NCBI RefSeq assembly: GCF_001620065.1
Contig: NZ_LQGV01000003.1
Span: 434,001-498,000, forward strand
Reading direction: 5' to 3'
Length of the DNA stretch: 64,000 nucleotides
Origin: Microbacterium sp. TNHR37B
GTDB lineage: Bacteria > Actinomycetota > Actinomycetes > Actinomycetales > Microbacteriaceae
Shown here: one piece after another, positions 29,501 through 36,558 of the stretch
How positions within the stretch are numbered: the stretch's first letter is position 1
Layout: the number at the start of each line of letters is the position of its first letter
Notes under the pieces: generated by a model
The model's input: the letters and a program-made list of their open reading frames with translations, nothing else
Database searches by the model: none
What the model was told of the DNA's origin: nothing
Position numbers and translations under genes: made by a program

Positions 29501-31138
29501 GGGGTTCGCCCAGATCGCCTTGGCCATGCGCACGCTGCTCGTGCCGATGCTGACCGTGGAGTCGTTGCGCCCGGGTGCCGCTCCCTCGTCGACCGTGTTG
29601 TCGGCGACGGGGCTCACGGTGCCGGAGAGGGTCACCCGGTTGGCGAAAGAGTCTCCGACCGAGGTGCGGCTTCCATCGTGATAGAAGTCACGCATGAAGA
29701 CGGCGTAGTCGAGGGTCGTCACGTCGTTCTCGGGTCGGTCGGTGATCGCGAAGGAGACCGTGAACCGACCGGTGTCCGCGTCGTATTCCGCGGACTGCAT
29801 GACGCCTCCCCCGGCGACCTCCCCCGCGCCGCTCGCGGCGTCGGCGCACTCCGCGGGCCACGTGTCACCGCCCGGCGAGACACCTTCGGGGAGAACGGGA
29901 CACATGCCGTCGGGCACGGTGTCGACCACGCGAACGTCGTCGGCATCGATGTACTGACTCGTCCGGATCGTCAGCGTGTAGGGCTTGGTCTGCCCCGCGA
30001 CGAAGTCGCCGCTGCTGGTGGTCTTCACCACACCGATGTCGAGGACCGTGACGGTCTCCTCCGCCGTGGTGGTGATCTCCTTCGCTCCGCCTTCGACCAC
30101 GTCGCCCCGGTACGAGCCGGAGGCCTCCGCCGTGTTCGTCACCGCATACCCGCCGGTCGTCGGCCGGGTCGGGGCGCCGGGCTCCGTCGCGCCGGGAAGC
30201 GTCACTTCCCGAAGCGCCACGTAGGCACGGTACGTCAGGTCGATGGTCCTGCCGGCCGCAACGTTTCCGAGGTCCCAGGTGAGCTGGGTGAACACCTCGC
30301 CATCCACATCGACGATCTCGCAGGTGAAGTCGCCGTCGTCACAGCCGACGACGGTGAACGTCGCGGGCACGAAGTCCTCCACGACCACGCCGTCGGTGCC
30401 GGCGACCTGGGCGGTCCTCACCGTCACGGTGTAGGTGGCGGGGTTCTCGGGACCGCGGTAGACCTCGTTCTCCGCGTTCCCTGTCTCTTTCTTGGTCAGC
30501 GACAGGGCGATGACGGTGACCGTCGCATCGACGGACCCGCCCTCCGAGGCACCCTCGACGACGGGCGCTCCCGCATCGGGCACGGTGACGTCGGCGAGCA
30601 TCCGCTCGTCGTCGTTGGCGTACACGCCAGAGCCGACCGTGAAGCTGGCACCCACGGGATAGCGCTCGGTGTCGGCACGGATCGCGAAGGAGACCGAGGT
30701 CGAGGCTCCCTCCGGCAGATCGGCGACGTTCTCCCAGATCAGCACCTGCCCGCGATAGGCTTCCTCGGCATCGGGGTCCGCGGGATCGGGTGTCCACGGC
30801 ACGATCCGGGGCTCGCCCACACCGTTGGCGCCCCCCGGCGTCGCAGACCCCGGAACGTAGCTGACTCCCACGGGGAGCACCACGACGGCGGTCGCGTTGT
30901 AGAGGTCCACGCCGTCCGGGTTGCTCGCGCGCACGGTCACGCGTCCTTCCCCACCGGCGAGCACCGTCTCCCCCGTCGAGGTCACGACGACGCCGTCGGT
31001 GGTGCCGACAGGTTCGATGGCCGACGCGGGCGCAGCCGGAAGGGCGATGATTCCGAGAGCGGCGACAAGAGCGACGACGAGAGCGATCGACCACCGCTTC
31101 ATCATCGGAGCGCGCGCAGGCAGGACGGACGTGAGCAT
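20510..31138 (-). CDS. Giant LPxTG-anchored DUF11-repeat surface protein
   Basis: The product of about 3,542 residues is a secreted, cell-wall-anchored filamentous protein of unknown ligand. The ATG at 31138 was chosen because GAGG lies 6 nt upstream; a GTG at 31222 is possible but has no ribosome-binding site. Residues 1-40 form a signal peptide (MMKRW, a hydrophobic core, then APASA). An N-terminal module is followed by about 23 tandem DUF11-type immunoglobulin-like modules. The first nine or so are longer and diverged; the last fourteen are about 130-140 residues with a regular pattern (AD-L---K, N-GPS-A, V-DTLP-G, N-A-V), and thirteen of these have GPS or GPT. Thirteen of the last fourteen also have a Cys pair. 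The C-terminus is LPATGG, a hydrophobic stretch and RARRREQTSP, a standard sortase signal. An adhesin or surface stalk is inferred. It lies between tuf and rpsJ and has the same GC-rich codon use as its neighbours. Confidence 0.85.
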   Translation of the reverse strand: MLTSVLPARAPMMKRWSIALVVALVAALGIIALPAAPASAIEPVGTTDGVVVTSTGETVLAGGEGRVTVRASNPDGVDLYNATAVVVLPVGVSYVPGSATPGGANGVGEPRIVPWTPDPADPDAEEAYRGQVLIWENVADLPEGASTSVSFAIRADTERYPVGASFTVGSGVYANDDERMLADVTVPDAGAPVVEGASEGGSVDATVTVIALSLTKKETGNAENEVYRGPENPATYTVTVRTAQVAGTDGVVVEDFVPATFTVVGCDDGDFTCEIVDVDGEVFTQLTWDLGNVAAGRTIDLTYRAYVALREVTLPGATEPGAPTRPTTGGYAVTNTAEASGSYRGDVVEGGAKEITTTAEETVTVLDIGVVKTTSSGDFVAGQTKPYTLTIRTSQYIDADDVRVVDTVPDGMCPVLPEGVSPGGDTWPAECADAASGAGEVAGGGVMQSAEYDADTGRFTVSFAITDRPENDVTTLDYAVFMRDFYHDGSRTSVGDSFANRVTLSGTVSPVADNTVDEGAAPGRNDSTVSIGTSSVRMAKAIWANPDRTPITGVSGSGTTCSATSDYTSPTGDDVPALQLGDLVCFRITGDFPVGVATRDVVVSDFLPVGASMVGWSATEGAGWTTVTGLGANPATTSRWQLGEEVGNTFYVAPGDDLELFILARIDSVPETKPRVTGNLAKLRYTSGDSGVVGLRDDVDLTLAPAPPLSLQKKVDGADALTPVREGQSLVFTIDVTHDGTAGSLTDYPLDEIEVWDLLPAGFDCADITSASPAIAPENCTTRADGRVVVTWVLDRAADPLRGGESARISYTLTVPSPLSISSSHTNTAAVTRFTAVSTNGLDPAAGGAGFYPVNPVGAYPDETPTAAEAADSATITLAGASADKAVVETSVTETNNSALTQATIGETVTWEYTATLPARTSIFNGVLDEQPPAAARWAAAGSPTLTGPAGIVSAAGCARDADEFRLCTDPADARYGDLLFPTTWTNASDDPAEFTVRLTMRVADTGANAHGAALTNRVDLTSTPAAADTGAVVRATDSAQITVVVPAPDLAKQVSRTSGSGYASAVTAAGGETVFFRLTASTPAGQPPLHDAVVTDCVPGGLLLGSLPAGMTGPVAGTGANGCATGTQRVTWTLPDALAPGVPQTLTYSATLPDDAVSGTAYVNTAQLSGSTLAGTVAGERTVVSPQRSATVNVQRPTVTKTADRLSPTNIYVAGETVTWTISATLPAHTTFYNAAITDALPSVFPASAGALVGTPSCAPAELCADAQTLTPNGRTFGVLLGDLPAATTSRTVTLTFSIQIPTTITSAQDNNSSYSNQGVLRWDYAARTPQTSASGTWNDSAASANSTIVVRRPAVTVTKSVSDSAVRKSQGQIFTYTVGAQATASTNNVVAYNVVVVDAVPAGVIPVVSASDRTPLADGATVSGGGVWNASARTITWSLAQLVPGTPRSFTYPATLAAAATLSGAALTNSVVPQSWTSLAAAGKSFGPGAAATASVTPAFPLVNTVKSQVTANPVYIGDDVTFQVVLTNGGTATATALDAVDTLPAGWSYVPGSAAIGGASAGDPVITGQTLTWADLGALAPSQSHTLTYRAVAGSSVAVGSGTAHVNTARAADVTDATGGTSYNNGSGSYVGTTGTAQARIHQADLRIQKSAGTFTAGGTGTFQLVVSNGAGSDPAVGVTVTDTLSLPSGVTFVSAAGSGWVCSTPDGAGAFSCARQTSTDTLAGGSSWPAITVTVAIASTVAQGTAVPNTASVAARTEDREPGNNTSSATGSVATSADLAVTKTVTVPATGPVTAGEAIEWVVTVRNNGPSVSRGSSVAPIVLTDALPASVSAPELVGTVPSGCALSGATLRCALASDLAVGDAVSVRVRATVNADVAAGDDVVVNTATVAPVTTDPTSSNNTATARTDVAVREDLTIVKSVIDPAPPAAVVPGEPIAYRIQVGNRGPSDARGVFVVDTLPAATSFREITAGASAWDVEVSGRTVTFTLTGTLASGEAAPAVEYTVMLAPGFRGDPADLLNTAAASSQWYEQQDEPRPRASAQPGPAQPRADLELTKNVRPTGGAPGDPVVAGETAQYTLRVDNLGPSDAGALTLVDTLPTGMSFVTPLPAGCAADGRVLTCSKPAGLAAAESAWNTSVTVRIAASFDGTTLTNAASVTSTTTDPHPQNNVDAVDLPVIQRASLTLEKVASADVVRAGEPVDWTIRIGNDGPSDARDVTLADVIDPRLVLDDVEAPEGVTCVDAPALSCTIGKIPAGGEVVLTVTTTVRSSVVDAAVITNRATASSATIDGETGEPATATDTDSVEVSAVSELTITKTTTTPTVAAGGTAIFRLAVGNRGPSDAAASVVVTDALPEGATFVSASTIGGSARWSCAPASGEVACELQDAAGSALTLAAGSQAPVLEIVAAIDASLPAGAITNVATASSPSDPASPQSDVDVSVVTFADLGITKAGVGIPTAGREYTWTIEVTNHGPSDSVATSDEPLVVTDALAAGTRFVSAEGADCVAGADEEVRCEIGATLRPGDRVTIALTVEVDEAVTGTLSNTVRVAPALTPQPASPVWPDEATAVSPRVIEVADLALVKEVVTAAEDIVAGQPIQWRLTVSDVGPSNSDADAEAPIVVTDTLPAGVTATRITPPSEDWTCDLSGDGTSVRCELARDLATDEPQVFLLDASIGAEVQGTIANTARVTPGRTAQPADAEGNDEDTASSIVGESADLRLRKDVASAVVAGSTGTYLLQVTNAGPSAARDVTVVDTLPAVLTFQRVVGEDGIETPWTCTTDSEDPTELTCRYDGVIAPGGAPVDLVIEVAASAALTGSVANTAVVSSSTPDPDETNNTASVIGTLVTTADLALSKSHEAGESAVAGREFTWTLRVSNEGPSDSLADAQNPIVVTDVLPDGVTLVADGSDPSCTADDDDPQTVRCLLAETIAVGEAVSLDLRVALAPDLNGTVTNSAIVAPGFTSDPEPGNDGAEDSVQITEIADLGVRKEVVTDAADIVAGQEIVWTVAVSNLGPSDSDATEADPITVVDTLPAGVSFVSATGEGWDCRPAEAGPDGRERVTCTRSEDLDLGAAPLITVTGLVAPSVQGTIRNDVSVTPGLTPDHDGVPNSDHTVSTVGETADLALTKVVSQSIVAGGAGAYALTVTNLGPSAARGITVTDTLPAGLSYRSVDGASWTCAPPSDGSDDVRCTYGGVLAPATSATFTLVVTADEDLQGDIVNTATVSAETPDPRSENDTATAEGTVAERVDLSIVKKAVGTPEVGDTFTYALTVRNAGPSQARGVRITDPLPSGLEIVAVTGIGWECAHDAAEGQVLCLRDVLAAGATAPEVTVEVRVLPAAYPEVANTASVTATTPEDEDTLGDNASTATVAVPPQSDLVITKTRLDELVTGAEARYEITVVNQGPTEDPGPITVTDELPEGLIARAAALQGADGSCEKTAAVVTCTLDRLDVGQKATLVVTVVVAASATGDLVNTATVSSDAGRGVKSDAAVGGVTVVDLPATGGTLVPILPFALGLLLLGGLGLWRARRREQTSP
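21380..22579 (-). repeat. Second copy of a three-module block (A'-B'-C') in the giant gene
   Basis: Three consecutive DUF11 modules here match the preceding three in order: A' starts ADLALSK, B' ADLGVRKEVVTDAADIVAG and C' ADLALTKVVSQSIVAG. The ADL codons lie 1212, 1218 and 1218 nt from those of the first copy, all whole numbers of codons. Boundaries are set at the ADL motifs and are approximate. Confidence 0.75.
22580..23791 (-). repeat. First copy of a three-module block (A-B-C) in the giant gene
   Basis: A starts ADLGITK with GREYTWTIEVTNHGPSDS, B starts ADLALVKEVVTAAEDIVAG and C starts ADLRLRKDVASAVVAG. Each is more like its partner about 1.21 kb further on than like its neighbours, showing duplication of a three-module unit rather than of single modules. 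Confidence 0.75.
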
Positions 31139-31302
31139 GACGGACCTCAGAGTCACGGGAAGAACTCGGCCGGCTCGGGGGCGCGCGGTCGAGGCAGGAG
31201 TCGGGGTGCTCCCGCTGTTCACCCTAGCGAAACAGCGCCGTCCGTCCGGAGCCTGCGGAATTCTTGAGCGAATCCTGAGGTGAGCTCCGCCCGGGCACGA
31301 GA

Positions 31303-31336
31303 AAGGGGGCCGGATCCCGAAGGATCCGACCCCCTT
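31303..31336 (-). terminator. Terminator after tuf
   Basis: AAGGGGG and CGGATCC (31303-31317, one C between) pair with GGATCCG and CCCCCTT (31322-31336), closing a 4-nt loop that reads TTCG on the minus strand. There is one C/A mismatch. It begins 41 nt after the tuf stop and ends the str operon before the giant gene. Confidence 0.85.
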
Positions 31337-31376
31337 CGCGGAAGTCGTTGACTCCCGCCGAAGTGTGTACTCCGAC

Positions 31377-32570
31377 TTACTTGATGATCTTCGTCACCGT
31401 GCCGGCGCCGACGGTGCGGCCACCCTCACGGATCGCGAAGCCGAGGCCCTCTTCCATGGCGATCGGCTGGATGAGCTCGACCGTCATGTCGGTGGTGTCA
31501 CCGGGCATGACCATCTCGGTGCCCTCGGGCAGCGAGATGACGCCGGTGACGTCGGTGGTGCGGAAGTAGAACTGCGGGCGGTAGTTCGTGTAGAAGGGGT
31601 TGTGACGGCCACCCTCCTCCTTGGACAGGATGTACGCCGTGCCCTCGAAGTTGGTGTGCGGGGTCACAGAACCCGGCTTCACGACAACCTGGCCGCGCTC
31701 GACGTCGTCACGCTTGGTGCCGCGAAGGAGCAGACCACAGTTCTCGCCGGCCCAGGCCTCGTCGAGCTGCTTGTGGAACATCTCGATACCCGTGACGATG
31801 GTCTTCTGCGTCGGGCGGATGCCGACGATCTCGACCTCGGAGTTGATGGCCAGCGTGCCACGCTCGGCGCGACCGGTGACGACCGTTCCACGACCGGTGA
31901 TCGTGAAGACGTCCTCGATCGGCATGAGGAACGGCTTGTCCTTGTCGCGCACCGGGTCCGGGATGGACTCGTCGACGGCGTTCATGAGCTCGACGATCGA
32001 CTCGACCCACTTCTCGTCGCCCTCGAGAGCCTTCAGGCCCGAGACGCGCACGACGGGGGCGTTGTCGCCGTCGAAGTCCTGCGACGAGAGGAGCTCACGG
32101 ACCTCGAGCTCGACGAGCTCCAGGATCTCCTCGTCGTCGACCATGTCCGACTTGTTGAGGGCGACGAGCAGGTACGGCACGCCGACCTGCTTGGCGAGCA
32201 GCACGTGCTCACGCGTCTGCGCCATCGGGCCGTCGGTGGCGGCGACCACGAGGATCGCGCCGTCCATCTGCGCCGCACCGGTGATCATGTTCTTGATGTA
32301 GTCGGCGTGACCGGGCGCGTCGACGTGCGCGTAGTGACGCTTCGGGGTCTCGTACTCGACGTGCGAGATGTTGATCGTGATACCGCGCTGACGCTCCTCG
32401 GGAGCCGAGTCGATCGACGCGAAGTCGCGCTGCACGTTGGTCGCGGACGGGTACTTGTCGGCGAGCACCTTCGAGATCGCGGCGGTGAGCGTCGTCTTGC
32501 CGTGGTCGACGTGACCGATCGTTCCGATGTTCACGTGCGGCTTGGTCCGCTCGAACTTGGCCTTAGCCAC
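31377..32570 (-). CDS. tuf: Elongation factor Tu
   Basis: EF-Tu delivers aminoacyl-tRNA to the ribosome with GTP. The 397-residue product starts [20 protein letters not shown], with P-loop [13 protein letters not shown] (switch II) and NKSD (guanine specificity), and ends [14 protein letters not shown]. Translation starts with GTG, preceded by a strong GAGGAGG. It is last in rpsL-rpsG-fusA-tuf, but a hairpin after fusA and a TACAAT box in the 151-bp gap suggest it also has its own promoter. Confidence 0.99.
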   Translation of the reverse strand: MAKAKFERTKPHVNIGTIGHVDHGKTTLTAAISKVLADKYPSATNVQRDFASIDSAPEERQRGITINISHVEYETPKRHYAHVDAPGHADYIKNMITGAAQMDGAILVVAATDGPMAQTREHVLLAKQVGVPYLLVALNKSDMVDDEEILELVELEVRELLSSQDFDGDNAPVVRVSGLKALEGDEKWVESIVELMNAVDESIPDPVRDKDKPFLMPIEDVFTITGRGTVVTGRAERGTLAINSEVEIVGIRPTQKTIVTGIEMFHKQLDEAWAGENCGLLLRGTKRDDVERGQVVVKPGSVTPHTNFEGTAYILSKEEGGRHNPFYTNYRPQFYFRTTDVTGVISLPEGTEMVMPGDTTDMTVELIQPIAMEEGLGFAIREGGRTVGAGTVTKIIK

Positions 32571-32644
32571 TGGGTCCTCCTCAGGACGGTCGTTGTAGAG
32601 CTCCGGGCGCTGGATTGCGACCGGCGTTCTACGGGGATGGTGTC

Positions 32645-32650
32645 ATTGTA
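32645..32650 (-). promoter_or_regulatory. -10 box of a tuf promoter
   Basis: TACAAT on the minus strand (5 of 6 consensus bases) lies 75 bp upstream of the tuf GTG, just after the hairpin following fusA. The -35 is poor. Separate tuf promoters are common because EF-Tu is needed in large excess. Confidence 0.5.
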
Positions 32651-32677
32651 GTTGACAGTTCTGTATTCAGTTTGGGT

Positions 32678-32707
32678 GGATGCCGGGAGCGGCTGCCCCC
32701 GGCATCC
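32678..32707 (-). terminator. Hairpin between fusA and tuf
   Basis: GGATGCCGGG (32678-32687) pairs perfectly with 32698-32707 across a 10-nt loop, 14 nt after the fusA stop. There is no T tract, so it probably attenuates or stabilises the fusA 3' end rather than blocking tuf entirely. Confidence 0.55.
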
Positions 32708-32721
32708 GAGCCGGGAAAGGG

Positions 32722-34836
32722 TTACTCGCCCTTGGTCTTCTGGACGATCTCGTCGGCCACAGCCTTCGGGACCTCCGCGTAGGAGTCGAACTCCATCGAG
32801 TAGACCGCGCGACCCGAGGTCTTCGAGCGCAGGTCACCGATGTAGCCGAACATCTCCGACAGCGGGACGAGGGCACGGACGACCTTGACGCCGGCCGCGT
32901 CCTCCATCGACTGGATCTGTCCACGGCGGCTGTTGAGGTCGCCGATGACGTCGCCCATGTACTCCTCGGGCGTGCGCACCTCGACGTTCATGAGCGGCTC
33001 GAGGATCGCGGGGTTCGCCTTGCGGACGGCCTCCTTGAAGCCCATGGAGCCGGCGATCTTGAACGCCATCTCGGACGAGTCGACGTCGTGCGAGGCACCG
33101 TCGAGCAGCGTCGCCTTGACACCCACCATGGGGTAGCCGGCGAGCACACCGACGTTCATCGCGTCCTGGAAGCCCTGGTTGGTCGGCTCGATGTACTCGC
33201 GCGGGATGCGGCCACCGGTGACCTTGTTCTCGAATTCGTACGTCTTGTCGGCCGTGACCTCGAGCGGCTCGATCGCGAACTGGATCTTCGCGAACTGACC
33301 CGAACCACCGGTCTGCTTCTTGTGCGTGTAGTCGTGACGCTCGACCGCCTTGCGGATGGTCTCGCGGTACGCCACCTGGGGCTTGCCGACGTTCGCCTCG
33401 ACGCGGAACTCGCGCTTCATGCGGTCGACGAGGATGTCCAGGTGCAGCTCGCCCATGCCCTTGATGACGGTCTGGCCCGTCTCGGGGTTGAGCTCGGTGC
33501 GGAAGGTCGGGTCCTCTTCGGCGAGCTTCTGGATCGCCAGACCCAGCTTCTCCTGGTCGGCCTTGGTCTTCGGCTCGATGGCGACCTCGATGACGGGCTC
33601 GGGGAAGGTCATCGACTCGAGGACCACGGGCTCGTTGGGGTCGGCCAGGGTGTCACCGGTGGTGGTGTCCTTGAGACCGATGACGGCGTAGATGTTGCCC
33701 GCCGTGACCGAGTCGACCGGGTTCTCCTTGTTGGCGTGCATCTGGAAGATCTTTCCGATGCGCTCCTTCTTGCCCTTGGTCGAGTTGATGACCTGGGCGC
33801 CGGAGTCGAGGTGACCGGAGTAGACGCGGATGTAGGTGAGGCGACCGAAGAACGGGTGCACCGCGACCTTGAACGCCAGCGCGGCGAACGGGTCGTTCGC
33901 GTCGGGGTGACGCTCGATGATCTTCTCCTCGTCCTTCGGGTCGTGCGCCTCGATGGCAGGCACGTCGAGGGGCGAGGGGAGGAAGTCGACGACCGCGTCG
34001 AGCATGGGCTGCACGCCGCGGTTCTTGAACGCCGAGCCGCACAGGACCGGGTAGAGCTCGCCGGCGACGGTGAGCTTGCGGATCGCCCCCTTGATCTCGG
34101 CGATCGAGAGCTCCTCGCCGCCGAAGTACTTCTCCAGCAGGGCCTCGTCGCTCTCCGCGACCGTCTCGAGCAGCTTCTCGCGGTACTCGGCAGCGCGGTC
34201 GGCGAGGTCGGCGGGGATCTCCTGGATCTCGTACTTGGCGCCCATGGTCACGTCACCCTTGGCATCGCCGGGCCACACCAGTGCACGCATCTCGACGAGG
34301 TCGATGACACCGATGAAGTCGTTCTCCGCGCCGATGGGCAGCTGGAGCACGAGCGGCTTGGCGCCCAGGCGGTTGATGATCGTGTCGACGGTGAAGTAGA
34401 AGTCGGCGCCGAGCTTGTCCATCTTGTTGACGAAGCAGATACGCGGGACGTCGTACTTGTCGGCCTGACGCCACACCGTCTCGGACTGGGGCTCGACACC
34501 CTCCTTGCCGTCGAAGACGGCGACGGCACCGTCGAGCACGCGCAGCGAACGCTCGACCTCGACCGTGAAGTCCACGTGGCCGGGGGTGTCGATGATGTTG
34601 ATCTGGTTCTTGTTCCAGAAGCAGGTGACGGCGGCAGACGTGATCGTGATGCCGCGCTCCTTCTCCTGCTCCATCCAGTCGGTGGTCGACGCACCGTCGT
34701 GCGTCTCACCGAGCTTGTGGTTGACGCCCGTGTAGAACAGGATGCGCTCGGTCGTCGTCGTCTTGCCGGCATCGATGTGCGCCATGATGCCGATGTTGCG
34801 GACCTTGTTGAGGTCGGTGAGCACTTCTTGTGCCAC
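32722..34836 (-). CDS. fusA: Elongation factor G
   Basis: EF-G drives translocation with GTP hydrolysis. The 704-residue protein has P-loop [18 protein letters not shown] and NKMD motifs and all five domains; domain IV is followed by the C-terminal [24 protein letters not shown] start at 34836 is preceded by AAGGA. It follows rpsG after a 116-bp gap that contains a long palindrome resembling an interspersed repeat. Confidence 0.99.
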   Translation of the reverse strand: MAQEVLTDLNKVRNIGIMAHIDAGKTTTTERILFYTGVNHKLGETHDGASTTDWMEQEKERGITITSAAVTCFWNKNQINIIDTPGHVDFTVEVERSLRVLDGAVAVFDGKEGVEPQSETVWRQADKYDVPRICFVNKMDKLGADFYFTVDTIINRLGAKPLVLQLPIGAENDFIGVIDLVEMRALVWPGDAKGDVTMGAKYEIQEIPADLADRAAEYREKLLETVAESDEALLEKYFGGEELSIAEIKGAIRKLTVAGELYPVLCGSAFKNRGVQPMLDAVVDFLPSPLDVPAIEAHDPKDEEKIIERHPDANDPFAALAFKVAVHPFFGRLTYIRVYSGHLDSGAQVINSTKGKKERIGKIFQMHANKENPVDSVTAGNIYAVIGLKDTTTGDTLADPNEPVVLESMTFPEPVIEVAIEPKTKADQEKLGLAIQKLAEEDPTFRTELNPETGQTVIKGMGELHLDILVDRMKREFRVEANVGKPQVAYRETIRKAVERHDYTHKKQTGGSGQFAKIQFAIEPLEVTADKTYEFENKVTGGRIPREYIEPTNQGFQDAMNVGVLAGYPMVGVKATLLDGASHDVDSSEMAFKIAGSMGFKEAVRKANPAILEPLMNVEVRTPEEYMGDVIGDLNSRRGQIQSMEDAAGVKVVRALVPLSEMFGYIGDLRSKTSGRAVYSMEFDSYAEVPKAVADEIVQKTKGE

Positions 34837-34860
34837 GGGGTGTCCTTACTTGTGGTGAGG

Positions 34861-34940
34861 CGTCTCGGCTCGCGGTTTCGCCGCCCGCTCAACGACCGGA
34901 TGGTGTCCTGGTCGTTGAGCGGGCGAAGCGAGACGAGACG
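34861..34940. repeat. REP-like palindrome between rpsG and fusA
   Basis: GCCCGCTCAACGACC (34883-34897) pairs perfectly with GGTCGTTGAGCGGGC (34910-34924) across 12 nt, with an imperfect outer arm (CGTCTCGGCTCGC against GCGAGACGAGACG). From general knowledge, GGTCGTTGAGCG(A/G)GCGAAGCGAGACG-type sequences recur in Microbacteriaceae genomes as short interspersed palindromes. Only one copy was seen in this window. Confidence 0.6.
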
Positions 34941-34952
34941 CTGGTGAGGTGT

Positions 34953-35423
34953 TTACCAGCGGTAGTGAGCGAACGCCCGGTTCGACTCGGCCATCTTGTG
35001 GGTGTCCTCGCGGCGCTTGACCGCGGCACCGAGGCCGTTCGAGGCGTCGAGGATCTCGTTCTGCAGGCGCTCGGTCATCGTCTTCTCACGACGGCCCTTC
35101 GCGTAGCTGACGAGCCAGCGCAGCGCGAGCGTGTTGGCGCGGTGCGGCTTCACCTCGACGGGCACCTGGTAGGTGGAGCCACCGACGCGGCGGCTCTTGA
35201 CCTCGAGGGTGGGGCGCACGTTGTCGAGCGCCTTCTTGAGCGTGGCCACGGCGTCCTGGCCGTTCTTGGCCTCGACGCCCTTGAGCGCGTTGTAGACGAT
35301 CGACTCGGCGAGCGACTTCTTGCCGTCGACGAGGATCTTGTTCACCAGCTGGGTGACGATCGGAGCACCGTAGACCGGGTCGTTGACGACGACGCGGCGG
35401 GGTGCGGGTCCCTTACGAGGCAT
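34953..35423 (-). CDS. rpsG: 30S ribosomal protein S7
   Basis: S7 initiates assembly of the 30S head and lines the E site. The 156-residue product starts [20 protein letters not shown] and includes the [16 protein letters not shown] and [20 protein letters not shown] signatures. The ATG lies 5 bp after the rpsL stop. Confidence 0.98.
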   Translation of the reverse strand: MPRKGPAPRRVVVNDPVYGAPIVTQLVNKILVDGKKSLAESIVYNALKGVEAKNGQDAVATLKKALDNVRPTLEVKSRRVGGSTYQVPVEVKPHRANTLALRWLVSYAKGRREKTMTERLQNEILDASNGLGAAVKRREDTHKMAESNRAFAHYRW

Positions 35424-35428
35424 CTAAC

Positions 35429-35797
35429 TCAACCCTTCTTGGCGCCGTAGCGGCTGCGAGCCTGCTTACGGTTCTTGACGGCCTGGGTGTCCAGGGCGCC
35501 ACGGACGATCTTGTAACGCACACCGGGGAGGTCCTTCACACGACCGCCACGGACGAGCACCAGCGAGTGCTCCTGCAGGTTGTGACCCTCACCGGGGATG
35601 TACGCGGTGACCTCGGTGCCATTGCGGAGCTTGACACGAGCGACCTTGCGCATGGCCGAGTTCGGCTTCTTGGGCGTGGTCGTGTAGACGCGGGTGCAGA
35701 CCCCCGCCTGCTGCGGGTTCGCCTTCAGGGCGGGCGCCTTGGTCTTGGTGACCTTGGGCGAGCGACCCTTGCGAACCAACTGCTGAATGGTTGGCAC
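35429..35797 (-). CDS. rpsL: 30S ribosomal protein S12
   Basis: S12 controls decoding fidelity and is the classical streptomycin-resistance protein. The 122-residue product has [19 protein letters not shown] and [18 protein letters not shown]. Lys43 and Lys88 are the wild-type, streptomycin-sensitive residues. Translation starts with GTG, with AAGGAG upstream. It is the first gene of the str operon, about 220 nt downstream of a good promoter. Confidence 0.98.
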   Translation of the reverse strand: MPTIQQLVRKGRSPKVTKTKAPALKANPQQAGVCTRVYTTTPKKPNSAMRKVARVKLRNGTEVTAYIPGEGHNLQEHSLVLVRGGRVKDLPGVRYKIVRGALDTQAVKNRKQARSRYGAKKG

Positions 35798-36020
35798 GTT
35801 CTCTCCTTGTCATGCTGCTCGGCCTGGACGGACCTCGCAGGTGCTGCACGGTGACAGCGTTCGTGGTTTCACCACAGATCCACCGGCGCGGCACGACAGT
35901 GCCGAACATGGTGTGGTGGATATGCCGTGGGGGCGCCCTGTTCGCAGGACGATCCCTGTTGCGTGCGCGACGCCCGCCGTCGGACCGAGGCACGACGCAA
36001 GGCGCGCACGTGCGCACACC
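35798..36020 (-). other. 5' leader of the str operon
   Basis: About 220 nt separate the proposed start site from rpsL with no gene. The main structure is a nested inverted repeat: ATCCACC (35878-35884) with GGTGGAT (35915-35921), enclosing GGCAC-gaca-GTGCC (35890-35903). It may regulate rpsL expression, but no known leader motif was matched. Confidence 0.45.
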
Positions 36021-36026
36021 CGGTCA

Positions 36027-36055
36027 ATGATACGCCGTCTGCGGGAGGTGGGCAA
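36027..36055 (-). promoter_or_regulatory. Promoter of the str operon
   Basis: On the minus strand TTGCCC (36050-36055) and TATCAT (36027-36032) are spaced by 17 bp, matching 4 and 5 of 6 consensus bases. It is the strongest promoter-like pair before rpsL. Confidence 0.6.
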
Positions 36056-36153
36056 CCGAGGCCACCCGGACCCGCTCCGATGGGAATGGAGGAGTCAGCA
36101 CGCGGAGCCGCCGAGGAGCCTCTCGGGGTCGGAGCAGCCGACCTGACCGGGCT

Positions 36154-36555
36154 TCAGCGAGGTCCGCGCCGCGTCCGGAGGGGCCGGACGAGGGCGGAGC
36201 CGATGTGCACGAGGGCGGCGACACCGAGGAGAGCCACGCCGGTGACAGTGCCCGCATCGGCGAGAGCGGGCTCACTCAGCAGCCGGAACGCCGCGACCGT
36301 CGTCGCCACGGCGAGCCAGCATGCCAGAACGACCGGCACCGCTGTCCCGAACCGCTCCGGCGTCGCACGTCGCGTGGCGACGAACCCGATCGCAGCCAGG
36401 GCCAGCGACAGTGTTCCCGACAGCAGCGCCACCTGGTCGAGGTCGTAGACGAACCCGCCCGCCCGGAACCGCGGCATCACGAGCGCCGGGGCGAACAAGG
36501 CGACGATGAGGGTGATCACCAGGAGGGCACCCCGCCCCTTCGCGTGGCGAGGCAC
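36154..36555 (-). CDS. Small four-helix membrane protein, function unknown
   Basis: This 133-residue protein has four hydrophobic segments (about residues 11-29, 42-60, 72-90 and 101-120) and a basic C-terminus (RPLRTRRGPR). I do not recognise a family. Its GTG start lies 3 bp after the stop of the FHA-domain gene, so the two are probably co-transcribed and may work together at the membrane. Confidence 0.65.
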   Translation of the reverse strand: MPRHAKGRGALLVITLIVALFAPALVMPRFRAGGFVYDLDQVALLSGTLSLALAAIGFVATRRATPERFGTAVPVVLACWLAVATTVAAFRLLSEPALADAGTVTGVALLGVAALVHIGSALVRPLRTRRGPR

Positions 36556-36558
36556 GTC

